From Enoplolaimus lenunculus (Eukaryota; Nematoda; Enoplea; Enoplida; Thoracostomopsidae), in contig JASANG010003026.1 in assembly GCA_030248215.1 (NCBI GenBank), forward strand, positions 60,400 to 124,399: 64,000 bases of DNA, written 5' to 3'. Shown in pieces: positions 22,719-32,735 of this stretch. Position 1 is the stretch's first letter, and each line of letters starts with the position of its first letter. The notes beneath the pieces are model-generated. The model made no database searches and had not been told where the DNA came from. It saw nothing but the letters and a program-made list of their open reading frames with translations. A program made the position numbers and the translations under genes.

Positions 22719-24219
22719 CAAGGGCAAATCCAATCCAGGGTGGGATGAGGGGATGCATCTCCCACCGGCTGCCGAATATAATTTTTTCAGGGTTAAATTT
22801 CATAGTTGTTTAGGGGCTTCGCTCCGAAACTCAGCAAAACTAATTTTCTATGTGCTTTGACAACTGTTAAAATGCGTCTGGCTTCTTGCTCGCTTCGCTC
22901 ACGAGTTTGATCTCCCACTCTGTAGTTTTTGGGGAGCCTCCACGCCTGTCTGCTACGGCACTGCGAGCGAGTTTCTCAAGTGTGGGGAAATACAAAGTTC
23001 CAATTTGGCTAATGAAGTGCTGCCCCCAACATTTGTCTGTCTATATACCCGCTAGCCTATGCGCAAACATAAGCCTACACCTAAACATTAATAGCCTAAT
23101 GCGGGGTTCACGTTATAATTGGGGCAGTCGGATCACGTTTTGTCACATGTTGATTCGACATCAACATAAATTTTTGTTACCATCATATGATACGGACAAG
23201 CAAAAGTCGAATATCATGTGATATTGCTATACAAAGCACGGGTATTCATGTTATCTCAGCATACAAGTGTTCGAATGTCACGTGACATAATCAGACATAT
23301 TGTTGAATATTATATGATATTCCGAATTAACAGCATATATATGATATTCAAAGTCGGATTTTGAGTATCATATGATATTGCATTATGTAGTTTATTTTTT
23401 GCCAAAATTTGAATTTTTCCGCCAAATTTTGAATTTTTGCGCCAAAATTTGAATTTCCCGCCAAAATTTGAATTTTCCCACCTGAATTTGAATTTGCCGC
23501 CAAAATTTGAATTTTCAACCAAAATTTGAATTTTCCCGCCAAAATTTGAATTTCCCGCCAAAATTTGAATTTCCCGCCAAAATGTGAATTTCCCGCCAAA
23601 TTTTGAATTCTCCCGTCTAAATTTGAATTTGCCGCCAAAATTTGAATTTTCGTGCCAAAATTTGAATTTTCGTGCCAAAATTTGAATTTCCCGCCAAAAT
23701 TTGAATTTCCCGCCAAATTTTGAATTTCCCGCCAATTACATGTCGATTAGTATCATATGATATTCCAAACCTAGTTATGCAGCTGACTCAGTAGACATTT
23801 TCAAAATGATCATATGATATTGACAGACAACATAGGGAATATCATATGATATTGAAAGACAAAACCTGACCGCTATGTGATGTTAGCAGACAACCACTGT
23901 TTTTTGAATATCATATTGGGTTACATCGCAGACAAAATGTTACCCAATATATACAACGTGACAAAACGTGGCCCAGCTGCACCATTTATAACGTGAACCC
24001 CGCATAAAGCATATAGGCTTAAACTTAAGCCTTGAGTCAAACCTACACTTCTGTATACCTCAGCTTTTGGAAAATTGGGATAGTACCCAGAAAATTAGGA
24101 TTTTGAGAAATTTGAATATTACTCCGAAAATTGGGATGGACTTGTTGCATACATGGTCCGGTTTGCGTTTAACATTTTCCACTTGTGCATCCCCCCAAAA
24201 ACTTCTGGATCCGCCATTG
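22719..24219. mobile_element. hAT-like non-autonomous element, 1.5 kb, minisatellite-bearing
   Basis: The ends are inverted: CAAGGGCAAATCCAATCCAG on the left, and CTTCTGGATCCGCCATTG on the right. The flanks carry an exact 8-bp target duplication TATGAAAA (22,711-22,718 and 24,220-24,227). The left part holds the GCTCGCTTCGCTCAC block. The middle holds ATATCATATGATAT palindromes and a 19-bp minisatellite. The right part ends with CTTGTGCATCCCCCC, as in the 8,816-9,483 element. No transposase frame survives; the open frames inside come from the minisatellite. Confidence 0.85.
23400..23744. repeat. 19-bp minisatellite within the hAT-like element
   Basis: About 18 tandem units close to GCCAAAATTTGAATTTCCC, 18-20 bp each. 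Flanking and intervening sequence (23,180-23,930) carries about ten copies or variants of the palindrome ATATCATATGATAT. Open frames rich in GGKFKFW and related strings on the minus strand are produced by the repeat. Confidence 0.9.
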
Positions 24220-24227
24220 TATGAAAA

Positions 24228-25396
24228 AGGTTTATTTATCAACTTCAGATGATTGGTGTTTTTCCACGAACACACTGGATAAATAGAATATGATAGTCGT
24301 AAAAATTGTGCAATAAACAACAGTGTATCGGTAAAAGCTGATTCATTTGTTCTGTTGAGCGGCTAATATGTGCAAATGCAAGCATTGCTTTAGCCAAACG
24401 AATGAATACATATTGGGCGATGGAGGCTCATATCTTCATTGGTCTAAGCGGACGAAATTTTTTCAACTGCATGTCAAATTGGCTTTAGATGAACCTCTAA
24501 AGATTGCAGATTAATTCTGAATTAATTTTTAAGTCGAACAATACAGACAAAGAAACATATCCTTTGAATAATTTGCACTGACTTGATGTTTCTTTCCATT
24601 GATGCTTCTTGGCGTGACGATTGGTTTGCCGCTGCAGAGGATAAATTGTCGTAGGTCAATCTTTCGCGTGCAGGAGAATGGATTGGGGAAGAAATTGATA
24701 TTTGACACATGTTAAAGGTACACCGCGGCCCGGGATTTAACATAAAACGGGTCTGATGTTTGATTTGAAGACTGCAGAGTTAATGTGTTGCTAAGCGCTC
24801 ACAAGTCACTACTAAAACTAACCCAAATTTACTGGCAATTTTGTTCTAAAATGAACTAGTATATATTTGGCGGAGCCAAAAGAAATTTGATGTGACAAGA
24901 TACGCGAACGCGATATACAATAGTTAAAAGGCTTACCATCGAAACAAGCACGTAACCATGTGTTCTTTAATCTCAACAGAATATATTTTTGTTTTGATCT
25001 GTGCTGTGACCATGAGCTTTAGCTTTAGGTGGGTTCGTTGGATCCGCCAATGTGTTCAAACATAAATATTCATAAAACTGTGGCGTAAACTAGGATTTAA
25101 TTACGCGACAAGCTGGTTCGCATGAGAACATAGCGAGAGTGAAAATTTTTGTGACCGTTGTGATTCGCAACACAACCGAAATTTGATAGCAGAAAAGTTG
25201 CAAAGTAGCAGTGTAATTTTTAAGTTGCTTTTTACCGCTACAGAAAGTGAATCAGTGGCTAAAACAAATTAAAGCTTCAAACTATAAAAAGCGAAATTTT
25301 ACATCGCAACGCGTCATGGAATGCAGCTGAACCAAATTTTTACTATGCAACGTCGTAGGCTTTTGCCCTGATTTTATTTGAGACTTGTTTTTGCAT
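24228..25396. other. no confirmed gene; one candidate exon and one transposon end
   Basis: A candidate minus-strand exon lies at 24,583-24,710 (listed separately). GGATCCGCCAATG at 25,040-25,052 is another hAT-like end with no confirmed partner. The rest shows nothing. Confidence 0.4.
24583..24710 (-). CDS. candidate first exon, Ser-rich (uncertain)
   Basis: From ATG (24,710) the minus strand encodes about 42 residues, Ser- and polar-rich (SPIHSPARERLTYDN, SSAAANQSSRQEASMERN), ending at a fair donor (AA|GTCAGT). The composition looks like a disordered coding exon, but no downstream partner was found on the minus strand, and the plus strand of the same stretch is also partly open. Function unknown. 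Confidence 0.22.
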
Positions 25397-25738
25397 GGGC
25401 CCATTTTAGAAATTATAAACACAAAAATACTGGTACTGAAAGGTTTGTTTTATCGTATTTACAGATTCATAAGTCAAAATTTTGGTTCGTTTTACAACTG
25501 ATAAACATGTGAACAAACCTATGCTCTACGACCGTGCAAAACCCAAAAATATAAAATTATTTGTGCTGGGCCCATTTTAGAAATTATAAACACAAAAATA
25601 CTGGTACTGAAAGGTTTGTTTTATCGTATTTACAGATTCATAAGTCAAAATTTTGGTTCGTTTTACAACTGATAAACATGTGAACAAATCTATGCTCTAC
25701 GACCGTGCAAAACCCATAAATATAAAATTATTTGTGCT
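25397..25738. repeat. tandem duplication, 2 x 171 bp
   Basis: Two adjacent units starting GGGCCCATTTTAGAAAT are nearly identical; I noted only isolated substitutions. No coding content. Confidence 0.9.
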
Positions 25739-25819
25739 GTATCTATTGCATATTAAAATAACATAAACGTGCCGCCAAAAATTCATAAACCAGTAATTTT
25801 GTCTGAAGAACAGATTGAC

Positions 25820-25975
25820 ACTCTGTTGCCAAAACTATAATCTAATAAGCCGAAACCAGGGTACAATGGGAAGTCTACCTGCAGCTTTGACAGAAAAGAA
25901 ACTCTGTTGCCAAAACTATAATCTAATAAGCCGAAACCAGGGTACAATGGGAAGTTTACCTGCAGCTTTGACAGA
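25820..25975. repeat. tandem duplication, 81-bp unit
   Basis: Two adjacent copies of a unit starting ACTCTGTTGCCAAAACT and ending in a CAGAAAA stretch, nearly identical. It lies 80 bp from the preceding 171-bp duplication, so two independent recent duplications occur side by side. Confidence 0.9.
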
Positions 25976-25989
25976 AAATACAGCTCCGG

Positions 25990-26972
25990 TCGTGGTAAAA
26001 TCGGTCCTGCAATTTATTGTGTTATTTTCATAACATTGCACTTATGTATATATATAATTTTTCAACAATTTTCAATGCTTTAACTGGTGAGAAATTTTGA
26101 AATGCAACACTGTTTGCAGCTAACTGTTAAAAAATTAGTAACTTCATTATCATTTTTTAAATACTTAACTTTGCCCACATCCGCATCTGGTTCCGGTTCC
26201 AAAAAATTGTTGACCTCGAATTTTAGTATTTTTGACCTTATCTTTGCATTACACGTTACACATAAAAAAATTTTGCTTTGTTTATTCTGAGGTCTGAGCC
26301 AGCAACAAAATTCTGTACCAGTTATGTTTTCGTACGATTCGTAGATACTGCACTACCCTACAAATGAAACCCGACAACAGCAAGTTCTAATGGCTCGCTT
26401 GCGTTTGCGAACTGATAGCTCCAATTAGGAAATTCCCTAACATACATTCTTCAATTAATTTCAATTTTTTTAATTCCGCACTCTATGACAGACTGATGAT
26501 TTTCAAGTATAAAGAGAATTGTTCAAAATCGTAAATCAATAATTAATTACACAAACACAACATTAAACACTAGTGCAATTATGAAGCGATTCGTAGAAAA
26601 AAGACCATATTCCCATGTTAATCTTGCTGAATAATTTCTTCTGTATGCCGTGTACCCTCCATTGAGAACTCGGTTTCATGCTGCAACCATCTTGATATGA
26701 ATTCTGGATCTTCGCGACCCCCTTACATAACTTCAACAATGGTGTTGGTGGCAATTCAAGCGTTTGATCTTGTATTCCGCTTTGCCCCCCAAACTGAAAC
26801 AATATCCCCAATCAATGTTTAAATGATTTGGTTTTCTGTCATCCCGTGTGCATAGAAGTCTTTTTTCAGAAAAATATATTTTTTTCACCGATTTATTATA
26901 TGCCAATGATACTGTGATGTAGAAGATGAAAAGGTGCGACGAAAACAAATGGCCGGATCAATTGTGAAATAT
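25990..26972. other. no gene recognised; 3' flank of the MAGUK gene
   Basis: AT-rich DNA downstream of the MAGUK stop and polyadenylation signal. Short open frames at 26,563-26,948 (minus) lack a domain. Confidence 0.45.
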
Positions 26973-26978
26973 TTTATT
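26973..26978 (-). terminator. polyadenylation signal AATAAA of the MAGUK gene
   Basis: AATAAA on the minus strand starts 18 bases after the TAA stop at 26,997. If used, the 3' UTR is only a few tens of bases long. Confidence 0.6.
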
Positions 26979-26996
26979 CGACTTTGAAACATTTTT

Positions 26997-27066
26997 TTAA
27001 CCAAACAGCCAAGATATCGGTACCCATTGCTGTTGTGTTTTCAACGCTTCTAAATGGTCGATGAGC
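26997..27066 (-). CDS. MAGUK guanylate-kinase domain, terminal exon
   Basis: Acceptor AATTTTTAG. The exon completes a split Arg codon and encodes LIDHLEALKTQQQWVPISWL then FG and TAA. QWVPISW is the signature C-terminus of p55 MAGUKs (PQWVPVSWVY in vertebrate MPP2). Closed by AATAAA 18 bases downstream. Confidence 0.92.
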
Positions 27067-27213
27067 CTAAAAATTAATAACGAAAAATTTGCCAATATTA
27101 TTAATGTCTAGCGGTATTGGTGCACATGAAATACATGTTTGCCTTAAATTGAATGGCCAGTTTAATGTTGCAAAGTTTACAAAGCAGCTGCTGTGGGGAC
27201 CCAAATCCAGGTA

Positions 27214-27450
27214 CACTGCCAATTCATATGAGTTGATTAATCAATTCAGCTAGCGAGTTGATTATTTCTGCATTAATATCAGTAAACATTAACTCACTCT
27301 GAGTTGAGTTGATTCTCACTCTGAATTAAGTTGACTCTCGATGAGTTGATTAGGTAACTCAGAATGATTCTGTGTTCTGATAGTCGTAACTAAAGACTGA
27401 GTGATTCAACTTATTCTGAATTAAAATCAACTCACTAAAATTTACAGAGT
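27214..27450. mobile_element. short inverted-repeat element in MAGUK intron
   Basis: The ends CACTGCCAATTCATATGAGT and (reverse complement of the right end) ACTCTGTAAATTTTAGTGAG match imperfectly over about 26 bp. The interior repeats GAGTTGATT and its complement AATCAACTC many times. Similar architecture to the element at 62,609-62,825. It sits in the last MAGUK intron. Confidence 0.6.
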
Positions 27451-27619
27451 AGCCCCTTTTTATTTGGGTCTGCTCAAGTTATACACTCGTTGATATAAGG
27501 ATTATAACAGCAAAATATAATGATTAATGAGGAAGCATACTGGTTCGTAGAAACGCATGGGTGAAACGGAACAAAAATGATTTAAAAATAAGTAAAAATT
27601 ATTACAGTGATATATTTAC

Positions 27620-27729
27620 CGTCTGTAGGTGAGCTCAGCATTTCGGTTGACCAAAGTAACGTCGATCACGTATTTATAAACAGACTCAATAGAGTTGCTC
27701 TCACTGCTCGCTTTAAACATATCCTGTTC
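27620..27729 (-). CDS. MAGUK guanylate-kinase domain, exon 4 of 5
   Basis: 110-bp exon, acceptor TTTTTTCAG, donor CG|GTAAAT, phase 0 to 2. It encodes EQDMFKASSESNSIESVYKY then VIDVTLVNRNAELTYR. This corresponds to the late GuK region (ESARIQRAYNHYFDLIIIN in MPP6). Confidence 0.9.
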
Positions 27730-27831
27730 CTGAAAAAATAGAAAAATAATAATTAAAAGAATATGTTAATTTAACGCTACACCATGCTATACCTTTGGGT
27801 CAAAGTACAGGAGAGAAACGTAACAGTAGTA

Positions 27832-27990
27832 GAATAAGCATATTCCTAAGCATAAGCCTACGTCCAAGCGTATGAACAAGCTTATACATACGCCTAAGTG
27901 TAAGGTAAGCAAAAAAAATAGTCTAAAAAGCTTAAGCTTACTATATTGCAGCCCGATAGAAAAACGTTTCGCCCCTGATCTGTAGGGCCA
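27832..27990. mobile_element. TTAGGC-core element remnant in MAGUK intron
   Basis: Contains AATAAGCATATTCCTAAGC, several CCTAAG variants, TAGTCTAAAAAGCTTAAGCT and CGCCCCTGATC in the same order as at 16,338 and 59,335. It lies between GuK exons 3 and 4. Confidence 0.55.
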
Positions 27991-28050
27991 AGTTTTATCA
28001 GCCGAAAAATAAATAAATGGAAACAGACAGAACTCGTTGGTTTAACATAC

Positions 28051-28176
28051 TGATTTTTGCTGATATACGTCGACTCGACCGGCGTTTGCGTAAAGCTGTT
28101 TGAGCTCTTCAATTGGAGGTGGTTTAACAAAAGTAATAAACGGCATAAATTCCCAGTTGTAGCAGTTGTGTATGGC
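28051..28176 (-). CDS. MAGUK guanylate-kinase domain, exon 3 of 5
   Basis: 126-bp exon (42 codons), acceptor ATGTTTAG, donor TCA|GTATGT, phase 0 to 0. It encodes AIHNCYNWEFMPFITFVKPP then PIEELKQLYANAGRVDV. The EFMPFITFVKPP segment aligns with EFMPYVVFIAAP of MPP6, a core strand of the GuK fold. Confidence 0.92.
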
Positions 28177-28417
28177 CTAAACATTTACGAAAACTATGCA
28201 ATTGATAGTTTTGTACACAGTCAGTATAATTTCGTGATTCTATTATCAAACGTTTGCCGCCAGGCTCATGTTACTTTAAGCGGTGTCCAGGTTTCTGGTA
28301 GAGTTTGAATGTTGCATTTTTTCAATTCTCACGATTTAAGCCGACAGTTAATAAGCGTTTTACAAAATGTTTGTTATTAGAAATAAAAAAATTTTATTAA
28401 AAACTATCACACACCAC

Positions 28418-28700
28418 CAAATAGATTTTGCCAGTATTTTTGTTAGCAGCGCACCGCGGTATGCGACGTGCGTCCGTCACAGCCAAGTATAGCGCAATCC
28501 TAAGGATTGCGCTAAACATACCAAGCGCCGACAGATGCCCTAGCGGGGTACAGTAAAATGTTTATTACAAATTCAACCAAATAGATTTTGCTTTTATTTT
28601 TGTTAGCAATGCAGAGCAGCGTGCGGTGGAGCGCGGGGTGGCGCACAGCGGCGTCCGGCACATTAAAGTATAGAGCAACCCTAAGAGGACGCTGCTGATT
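28418..28700. repeat. imperfect tandem repeat, 159-bp period, GC-rich
   Basis: Two diverged units start ACCAAATAGATTTTGC and continue TATTTTTGTTAGCA. Each then has a GC-rich block and a GTATAG.GCAA.CCTAAG motif, related to the right end of the fold-back element at 12,310-12,643. Located in a MAGUK intron. Confidence 0.6.
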
Positions 28701-29498
28701 GACTGCAAACGTACGGCACGATAAAATTGGATTTCCGAGGTTGAATTATTTTGGGAAACGTTTTTAGCTCTTGGACTTTTAGGAAATTGGACCGTATTTC
28801 AATGAATTTTAATTTCGATATTCCGGAATTCAAATGTTATTATTGCCTCAGTAATTTGTCGTGTTGGTAACGGCGGATTTCAACCGGATAGGAAAAAACC
28901 AGAGTCGGAGGTTGACAGATTTTGCCGAAGCTGTAAGTCATAAAATTTTGTAAGAGCCGGAGGCGAAATATTGTTAGGTAATGAAAATGATGTTCAATTT
29001 GCTAATTTTATTATAATATAATCCGTCATATGTCAAAAATTTGTTTTTTTTAAGAAATTTCCGCAATCAACGCTTTCAAAATAACCTTAAAACAACAAAC
29101 ACACTTAAACTGAATAGCACAACATATACAAAAAGACGTAGCAGACCTCCGTTTTGTACGCTGGCTAATATGGTTTATCAAAAAGGTACAGTTGTATGTT
29201 CGTACGATGCTATTCTTGTACTAATTATTTAGCACATTAGACATACTCAGTCAGTCTTTATCATTTTACTAAATTGAAGAGTCAGAAGTATTTCAACACC
29301 TTTCAGGTTAAGGATTTTGGGATTTTGGGCATCCTTCTGAAAAGCACAAGCGTTCGACCTATGGGGGTTTGTAAGCTTCGCTAAAGAAAGTGTAGTTTTA
29401 CCTTAACTGGTATAAAGTTATTTCAGGACATAGAGTGTAGGTTTCGATTATATAATGATGTTTTGATTCAGATTCTGCACCTATTTCTACAAAATTAT
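28701..29498. other. MAGUK intron, nothing recognised
   Basis: AT-rich intron DNA between GuK exons 2 and 3. A 63-codon plus-strand open frame near 29,041 has no domain. Confidence 0.5.
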
Positions 29499-29624
29499 AG
29501 GGATAAAAAATTATCCCAAATTATCCGGATACGTGGATGTTTGATTATCCAGATATCTGGATAAATATCCGGAAAAATGTGCCGGATATCCAGATAATTT
29601 TGTTTTATCCTGTGTCTATCACTG
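29499..29624. mobile_element. short element built of TATCCGGATA palindromes
   Basis: The left end ATAGGGATAAAAAATTATC and the right end (reverse complement) ACAGGATAAAACAAAATTATC are inverted. Between them are four or more ATTATCC.GATA blocks, themselves palindromic. About 125 bp, non-coding, in a MAGUK intron. Confidence 0.55.
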
Positions 29625-29915
29625 ATTTTATAACGTTTGAAGCAGTAGAACAATGTTCACTTAGTCTTTCTGAAGCAGACAAAACATTCGCGTTTTCTAA
29701 ACGGGCTCGTAATCAGAGTAAAGCATTGAGGATCCACTTTATAGAAAAGGTTTGATTTTACGCTTGAAAGTTTCAATAATGCTTATAAGTCAGTTTTAAA
29801 ATCTCGTATTTTCTTGATGAAAATGTTTTGATCGTCCTAGCATGTTTAGCAGGTTTACGAACCGGTGCCTAAAACAATATCAGTTAGCGACTAAAAGTTC
29901 GCAGCATACACATAC

Positions 29916-30118
29916 CTGAGGACTGCAATCGAGCACACACATTTTGCCTGATTTAATGACCGCACGAACGGCGTCTAGGGTCGTTCCATAAAAGTTCCCG
30001 TTATACTCGCCCCATTCCAAATAAGCGCCAGACTGAATCGCTTGTTGCATTTTATCTCGAGGTACAAAATGGTATTCCCGGCCGTCAATTTCACCAGGGC
30101 GTTTCGGCCGCGACGTAC
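29916..30118 (-). CDS. MAGUK guanylate-kinase domain, exon 2 of 5
   Basis: 203-bp exon, acceptor ACTAAACAG, donor CAG|GTATGT. It encodes TSRPKRPGEIDGREYHFV, then PRDKMQQAIQSGAYLEWG, then EYNGNFYGTTLDAVRAVI, then KSGKMCVLDCSPQ. GREYHFV, LEWGEYNGNFYGT and VLDCSPQ are hallmark GuK segments. The codon joined to the previous exon reads TGT (Cys) where vertebrate MPP2/6 have Tyr or Phe (VPYTSR, VPFTSR). Confidence 0.95.
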
Positions 30119-30635
30119 CTGTTTAGTGCAATTAATATTTTTGAATACCGTGTTTTCTGGAAAGCTTCAAAAAGGTTTAGGCTCACTTTTATCGATATTT
30201 AAGGATAACGTTTAGGCTTAGGTTTAGGTTACGACTTTAGGCTTAGTTCATGGCGCAGGCAAAGGCTAAGGCTAAGGTTCACTAAACTGGTGACCTAGTT
30301 ATCGAATTAAGATAACCTTCATTTGCGGTAGATTGGAAGCTTCATGCCAGTCTAATAAGACAGCCAATATCACGTTTTTATGTGTGAAACATTGTTGCTT
30401 ATTCAGTATAACATAACCGCCGAGGAATCATAATAGCATCGTTGGATCGTTTGTCAATTGAGGGCTTTTTGGATATCGAGTGCCTGTTGCTTGAACAAAT
30501 CATAACCTTCTGAACCAGTGCTCAAAATTGAAAAAAGACATAGTACTGTTTATGATTTGTTAACAATAGGAGCAGATTCAGGATGTTCATAAAAAGAAAC
30601 TCAAATAGCAAATAATTGCAATAAAAAAAGCATAC

Positions 30636-30803
30636 ATGGTACTGCAGTTGAGAATTGCTCAGGATGATCTTGAAGTAAACGTTTCTTTAATGTTCGTCGC
30701 CCGACACCTGACGCTCCAATTAAAACCAACACACGGCGTCCATACGGACACAGTTTTCCTACTTCTGCGTACGCTATTGTTTGACGTTTGTCAGAGTCTA
30801 AAA
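30636..30803 (-). CDS. MAGUK guanylate-kinase domain, exon 1 of 5 (P-loop)
   Basis: 168-bp exon encoding DSDKRQTIAYAEVGKLCPYG, then RRVLVLIGASGVGRRTLKKR, then LLQDHPEQFSTAVP. The P-loop GASGVGRRT lacks the invariant Lys of active kinases, as in other p55 MAGUKs, so the domain is a binding module. Two acceptors six bases apart (before 30,803 and before 30,797) both keep frame with the preceding exon, so a two-residue splice variant is possible. Donor CCAT|GTATGC. Confidence 0.93.
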
Positions 30804-31216
30804 CTAAAAGCCAACTTGTGTTTTAATGGAAAAATTATCCAGTTACTATCTATTGCCCATTCTCCCATAATATATATATATCTATATATTTATATATACA
30901 TATATATTACTGATAAAGTACAATAGGTCGAAACAATATAAGCTAGACTAAGTAAAAATTTTAAAAAGAAACGAATTGCTTTGAACATTAAAAGAACCAA
31001 TGAGTTTAATTGTCAACAAATGTTTCTGTTTTTTAGCTCAACTTCGCAAGTTTTATTGATATTTTTTGCAACTAAAATACGCATGCATGCAAAAGGTATC
31101 AGTAAACATCTGTGACCTTTCACAAAATTCCACGAAAATTTGAGACATATTAATAACAAAATAAACTAATTTTTTTTACTTCAACCATTTTAACTGCGTT
31201 TATTAGAGCCTTTCAC

Positions 31217-31313
31217 CTGTAGTTTTCAAATCTTTTTTCAGCATTTTTCGTTTTTCTTCCAACACTTGAGACGGGATAAGACCAATGCGCGACGGGTCAT
31301 TTGTATTGCAAGC
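31217..31313 (-). CDS. MAGUK SH3 end and hook
   Basis: 97-bp exon encoding ACNTNDPSRIGLIPSQVL, then EEKRKMLKKDLKTT. It directly continues the SH3 WWQ with the conserved GLIPSQVLEEKRK of MPP2/MPP6. Donor CAG|GTGAAA, phase 1. The basic KKKK-containing hook that follows in vertebrate MPP2/6 is not found before the next recognised exon. Confidence 0.93.
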
Positions 31314-31697
31314 CTTAAACAGTTTGAAAATAAACCATTGCGTCCCTAAAACTGATTGGAAAGGGTGGTTTCCAAAGCTTTTTTGTAGCAGGTTGGATGA
31401 TTTCAATATAACTGCATTTATGCACTGCTAAACGAAACCCAATTTAAGGGACCTATGCATCGAATTTCTTCAACGGAAAAAAACAAAATCAAAAATTTGC
31501 ATCGGAATTGTGCAACAATTGTGTCCAGCTTCTGGCTCGCTGCGCTCGTGAGTTTTCCTTCCTTCTCTATTTTATATCAGAGGTATTGGTGTACTTAATA
31601 AGCAAACAAAACATCAATAAATGTTTCAAACTGCGTTCGGATAAAACGCAAAAACATAAAACCCCATCTCGTGACACCAACTTTAACTGATACTGAC

Positions 31698-31829
31698 CTG
31701 CCACCAATTTTCATCCTGCTTTGCGATAATACGAAGTACGTCTCCGGCTTTAAATGCAAGTCCACATTCTTTTGCCGGAACCATGTCATCACTTTGAGGA
31801 TCGTAATCGTAAAACGCTTTCATGTACAT
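31698..31829 (-). CDS. MAGUK SH3 domain exon
   Basis: 132-bp exon, 44 codons, phase 0 to 0: MYMKAFYDYDPQSDDMVPAK, then ECGLAFKAGDVLRIIAKQ, then DENWWQ. FYDYDP, LAFKAGD and NWWQ are the standard SH3 landmarks of p55 MAGUKs. Acceptor CAAAATTTTAG, donor CAG|GTCAGT. Confidence 0.95.
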
Positions 31830-32327
31830 CTAAAATTTTGACTAAATTAAATTATTGAAAAAAATGGACTTTCATTTCAATGATATTTTGAAAAATTAGA
31901 GTCAGAAATTCCAAAAAAATGGCAAGGTAGATAGTAAAATTTAGCTTTAGGCTAAAAGTGTTATCACGTACTTACGACGTAAAACTTAAAGTGTGCGTTT
32001 CATACAATTTCTGCCACTTGCGTATAGAATGAATTGCACATAGTTATCACCTGCGAATTGGTTCCGATATAAAACTTTTCACTTAGAATAAAATGGTAAA
32101 CTTTCCAGTAAGATTATTATTCAAAGGTCAGAAATTTTAATTCTAACTTCGTGCTCAATGCGTGCTTCGCTGTAAGCTTTCAACACTAGGAGCGTGGTAA
32201 GAGGGTGGCGGGACTGCAGGCCATTACACTTTCTAGAAAAGTGGGGCCCAACTTGAAAAATTTATAAAACAACCTTGTCAATGTACAATAATTTACTGTC
32301 AATGCCTGTCATTATCAAAACTTGGGT

Positions 32328-32505
32328 CCATGTTACGTTTTAGGACCAAGTGGGACTGCAAGCAAAGTGGGCTTAAATTATGCACTATATCATTTGCTTA
32401 AGCTTAGGCTTACGAACACACATTCTTCAACGTTAAGGCTTAGACTTTAGGCTTAGGAATATGCTTAATCTATAGTTGCGGCCCTAAAAGTAACATTGAC
32501 CAAAA
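32328..32505. mobile_element. TTAGGC-core element
   Basis: The left end GGTCCATGTTACGTTTTAGG and the right end GGCCCTAAAAGTAACATTGA are inverted. The interior has CTTAGG runs and GGAATATGCTTAATCTA, as in the 4,263-4,450 copy. The duplicated version in copy C starts near 43,563 with several single-base losses. Confidence 0.65.
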
Positions 32506-32553
32506 CTTGAGTTTGAAAAATTAACAGGACACTGCAGCACTCCTTGTACATAC

Positions 32554-32735
32554 CTGTAGGCATCCGTGGTTTAAACATACCATCGCTAATGGTTCAGTTG
32601 CTGTTTCACTAGGATTGGATTGCACTTTGATTAAAACACTGTTACGACTGCGTGTAACAGCTCCATCCAGCTCGAGTTCGGAATGAACAGGTGATCCATT
32701 GACTTCAACGATTGTGTCGCCAGCTTGAATTGAAC
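32554..32735 (-). CDS. MAGUK PDZ domain, second exon (copy A, intact)
   Basis: 182-bp exon encoding SIQAGDTIVEVNGSPVHS, then ELELDGAVTRSRNSVLIK, then VQSNPSETATEPLAMV and CLNHGCLQ. QAGDTIVEVNG and the ELDGAV helix are the PDZ core (VGDIIKEVNG in MPP2). Acceptor CCATTTAG; donor CAG|GTATGT. A second GTATGT 30 bases earlier (after AM) would also leave phase 0. This is the only copy with an uninterrupted frame. Confidence 0.93.

Noticed and set aside
23310-23735. 141- and 122-codon frames of repeated GGKFKFW/REIQILAG-like text
   Set aside because: Direct translation of the 19-bp minisatellite inside the hAT-like element.
23400-23744. Regularly spaced short repeats as a possible CRISPR array
   Set aside because: The units are contiguous with no unique spacers and the DNA is eukaryotic; it is a minisatellite.
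28057-28308. 83-codon plus-strand frame
   Set aside because: Shadow of guanylate-kinase exon 3 on the minus strand.
30636-30926. 96-codon plus-strand frame
   Set aside because: Shadow of the guanylate-kinase P-loop exon on the minus strand.
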